From the NCBI RefSeq assembly GCF_023272795.1, contig NZ_CP096829.1, positions 3,472,001-3,536,000 of the forward strand: a DNA stretch of 64,000 nucleotides, given 5' to 3'. The notes under the pieces are model-generated. The model worked only from the letters and a program-made list of their open reading frames with translations. It did no database searches and had not been told where the DNA came from. A program made the translations under genes and the position numbers. Shown piece after piece: positions 61,484 to 64,000 of the stretch. Numbering within the stretch: position 1 is the first letter of the stretch; every line of letters begins with the position of its first letter. This DNA is from Flavobacterium humidisoli (GTDB taxonomy: Bacteria; Bacteroidota; Bacteroidia; Flavobacteriales; Flavobacteriaceae).

Positions 61484-64000
61484 ATGAATATAAATAAATT
61501 TACAATCAAATCGCAGGAAGCCATTCAGTTGTCGCAGCAATTAGCGCAACGAAATGGTCAGCAACAAATTGAAAATGAACACATTTTCAAAGCTATTTTT
61601 GAAGTTGACGAAAACGTAGCACCATTTATTTTGAAAAAATTAAATGTAAATGTGCCATTGTTTTTACAACTTTTAGATGCTACAATTCAGAGTTTTCCAA
61701 AAGTTTCGGGAGGTGATATTTTGCTTTCAAGAGACGCTAATAAAGCTTTGAATGAAGCTGAAATTATTGCACAAAAAATGAACGACGAATATGTTTCGAT
61801 CGAACATTTAATTTTATCCATTTTTGACTCAAAAAGTAAAGTTTCCCAGATTTTAAAAGATCAGGGAGTTACAGGAAAAGGTTTGAAAGCGGCTATTGAA
61901 GAATTGCGTAAAGGCGAAAGAGTAACTTCGGCTTCAGCAGAAGAAACCTACAATTCGCTAAATAAATATGCTAAAAACCTAAACGAATTAGCTAGAACAG
62001 GAAAACTAGATCCGGTTATTGGCCGTGACGAAGAAATCCGTCGTGTATTGCAAATCTTAACTCGTAGAACAAAAAACAACCCAATGCTTATTGGTGAACC
62101 TGGAGTTGGTAAAACTGCTATTGCAGAAGGTTTAGCGCATAGAATTGTGGATGGAGACGTTCCAGAAAACTTAAAAGAAAAAATTGTTTTCTCTCTTGAT
62201 ATGGGAGCTTTAATCGCTGGTGCGAAATATAAGGGAGAATTTGAGGAGCGTTTAAAATCGGTTGTAAAAGAGGTTACATCGGCAGAAGGTGATATCGTTT
62301 TATTTATTGATGAAATTCATACGCTTGTAGGAGCAGGTGGAGGTGAAGGTGCAATGGATGCGGCGAACATCTTGAAACCAGCTTTGGCTCGTGGAGAATT
62401 GAGAGCAATTGGTGCTACAACTTTAGATGAATATCAAAAATATTTCGAAAAGGATAAAGCACTTGAAAGACGTTTCCAAAAGGTTTTAATTGACGAACCA
62501 GATACAGAAAGTGCGGTTTCGATTCTTCGTGGAATTAAAGAAAAATATGAAACGCATCATAAAGTTCAAATTAAAGATGAGGCAATTATTGCAGCAGTGG
62601 AACTTTCACAGCGTTACATTACCAATCGTTTCTTACCAGATAAAGCGATTGACTTAATGGATGAAGCGGCTTCTAAACTGCGTATGGAAATCAATTCAAA
62701 ACCAGAAGAATTAGATGTTTTGGATCGTAAAATCATGCAGTTAGAAATTGAGATTGAAGCCATTAAACGTGAAAAAGAAGAAAGCAAGCTGAAAATTTTG
62801 GGTATGGAATTGGCTAACCTGAAAGAAGAACGAAACGAAATCTATGCTAAATGGAAACAGGAAAAAGATATCGTTGACGGAATTCAGGCTGTAAAACACG
62901 AAATTGAAGACTTTAAATACGAAGCAGAACGTGCAGAACGTGATGGCGACTACGGAAAAGTAGCTGAGATACGTTACGGAAAAATAAAAGAAGCGCAAGA
63001 ACGTCAAGAAACATTGCAAAAACAATTGCAGGAATTTCAATCTGGAAATTCTTTAATTAAAGAAGAAGTTACTAGAGAAGACATTGCAGAAGTGGTAGCA
63101 AAATGGACTGGAATTCCAGTAACCAAAATGCTTCAAACGGAAAGAGAAAAACTATTGCATTTAGAAGACGAATTGCACAAGCGTGTAGTAGGTCAGGAGG
63201 AAGCTATAGAAGCGGTGAGCGATGCTGTGCGTAGAAGCCGTGCGGGTTTGCAGGATATGAAAAAACCTGTTGGGACATTTCTATTCTTAGGAACAACCGG
63301 AGTTGGTAAAACCGAATTAGCAAAAGCTTTGGCTGAATATCTTTTTGATGATGAAAATGCCATGACGCGTATAGATATGAGTGAGTATCAGGAGCGTCAT
63401 AGTGTGAGCCGTTTGGTTGGTGCGCCTCCAGGATATGTAGGTTATGATGAAGGTGGGCAATTGACAGAAGCGGTTCGTAGAAAACCATATTCTGTAATTT
63501 TGTTGGATGAGATCGAAAAAGCGCATCCAGATACTTTCAATATTTTATTGCAAGTTCTAGACGAAGGTCGATTGACAGATAACAAAGGACGTTTGGCTGA
63601 TTTTAAAAATACGATTATCATCATGACTTCTAATATGGGAAGCCAGATTATTCAGGAGAAATTCGAAAATCTGAAAGGTGGAGTAGAAGCAGCAACAGAA
63701 GCGGCCAAAAACGAAGTTTTAGGATTATTGAAACAAACTGTGCGTCCAGAGTTTATCAACCGTATCGATGAGATTGTAATGTTTACACCGCTTACAGTAG
63801 ATAATATTTCAAGAATTGTAGGCTTACAGCTTAAGAGCGTTACAAAAATGCTGGCACTACAAGGAATTACAATGGATGCGACTCCAGAAGCAATTGCTTA
63901 CTTGTCAGACAAAGGATATGATCCTCAGTTTGGAGCAAGACCAGTAAAACGTGTCGTGCAGAGAGAAGTTTTAAATCAATTGTCAAAAGAGATTTTGGCT
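61484..64000 (+). CDS. clpB: ClpB disaggregase chaperone, 3' partial
   Basis: 839 codons are visible; the frame is open at the window end, with about 25 codons missing from the usual length. The N-terminal Clp_N domain (1-145) is followed by AAA-1 with Walker [11 protein letters not shown] and Walker B FIDEIHTL, the M-domain coiled coil (about 400-525, [13 protein letters not shown]) and AAA-2 with Walker [11 protein letters not shown] and Walker B LLDEIEKA. ClpB pulls proteins out of aggregates together with DnaK. The long coiled coil separates it from ClpA/ClpC. The 203-bp upstream gap holds no clear heat-shock element. Confidence 0.96.
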   Translation, partial: MNINKFTIKSQEAIQLSQQLAQRNGQQQIENEHIFKAIFEVDENVAPFILKKLNVNVPLFLQLLDATIQSFPKVSGGDILLSRDANKALNEAEIIAQKMNDEYVSIEHLILSIFDSKSKVSQILKDQGVTGKGLKAAIEELRKGERVTSASAEETYNSLNKYAKNLNELARTGKLDPVIGRDEEIRRVLQILTRRTKNNPMLIGEPGVGKTAIAEGLAHRIVDGDVPENLKEKIVFSLDMGALIAGAKYKGEFEERLKSVVKEVTSAEGDIVLFIDEIHTLVGAGGGEGAMDAANILKPALARGELRAIGATTLDEYQKYFEKDKALERRFQKVLIDEPDTESAVSILRGIKEKYETHHKVQIKDEAIIAAVELSQRYITNRFLPDKAIDLMDEAASKLRMEINSKPEELDVLDRKIMQLEIEIEAIKREKEESKLKILGMELANLKEERNEIYAKWKQEKDIVDGIQAVKHEIEDFKYEAERAERDGDYGKVAEIRYGKIKEAQERQETLQKQLQEFQSGNSLIKEEVTREDIAEVVAKWTGIPVTKMLQTEREKLLHLEDELHKRVVGQEEAIEAVSDAVRRSRAGLQDMKKPVGTFLFLGTTGVGKTELAKALAEYLFDDENAMTRIDMSEYQERHSVSRLVGAPPGYVGYDEGGQLTEAVRRKPYSVILLDEIEKAHPDTFNILLQVLDEGRLTDNKGRLADFKNTIIIMTSNMGSQIIQEKFENLKGGVEAATEAAKNEVLGLLKQTVRPEFINRIDEIVMFTPLTVDNISRIVGLQLKSVTKMLALQGITMDATPEAIAYLSDKGYDPQFGARPVKRVVQREVLNQLSKEILA

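Noticed and set aside
62741..63624. Minus-strand frames inside clpB
   Set aside because: Phe- or His-rich complements of the conserved AAA domains.

Overview
The window is AT-rich chromosomal DNA from a gliding, Bacteroidota-type bacterium, most likely Flavobacterium or a close relative. The evidence is type IX secretion sorting domains (types A and B), a PorP/SprF-family protein, the Bacteroidota promoter pattern TTG-N(17-23)-TAnnTTTG in front of several genes, an N-acylornithine-type arginine pathway, FabV, YtxJ and a Bacteroidota-type RNA polymerase omega subunit. No tRNA, rRNA, phage, complete insertion sequence or CRISPR array was seen.

Layout: 1-7375 is a surface module: the 3' end of a giant Ig-repeat adhesin with a type B sorting domain, a PorP/SprF partner and an OmpA-family lattice protein. 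7.6-20.4 kb is housekeeping: ligA, a YhhN-like membrane protein, a 5'-nucleotidase split into two genes, dapA, bamD, omega, coaBC, recN and fabV. 20.5-24.5 kb holds a glycosyltransferase, coaE and a two-component system. 24.5-29.0 kb holds an orphan 27-codon transcription unit and then an RtcB/PrfH RNA-repair and ribosome-rescue operon with two unrecognised accessory genes. 29.1-36.3 kb is a minus-strand block (acyl-ACP thioesterase, miaA, K+ channel, exonuclease/GIY-YIG fusion, four-helix-bundle protein, YggS, 3-hydroxyacyl-CoA dehydrogenase, Gfo/Idh/MocA oxidoreductase). 36.5-45.1 kb is mixed: pcm, a degenerate HTH-Fic protein, smpB, beta-barrel proteins, an acetyltransferase, an epimerase and an M1 aminopeptidase. 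45.2-57.0 kb is one long arginine/proline operon (GNAT, argG, argC, argD, proA, proB, argF', argB, argE, argH) with a candidate attenuator leader. 57.1-64 kb holds a secreted pectate lyase, two membrane proteins, ytxJ and the start of clpB.

The most unusual signal is not a gene. At least ten intergenic gaps hold palindromic elements built of short units (6, 7 or 8 nt) kept in exact register across both arms; each site has its own unit length, and some sites share sequence. Most gaps inside the arginine operon contain one. Two small genes (a four-helix-bundle protein and a frameshifted GxxExxY protein) sit inside such elements like cassettes, and tiny palindromes appear inserted in them. The other main leads are the RtcB/PrfH operon with its accessory proteins, the arginine leader with two CGG codons, and a Fic protein that has lost both its catalytic and its inhibitory motif.
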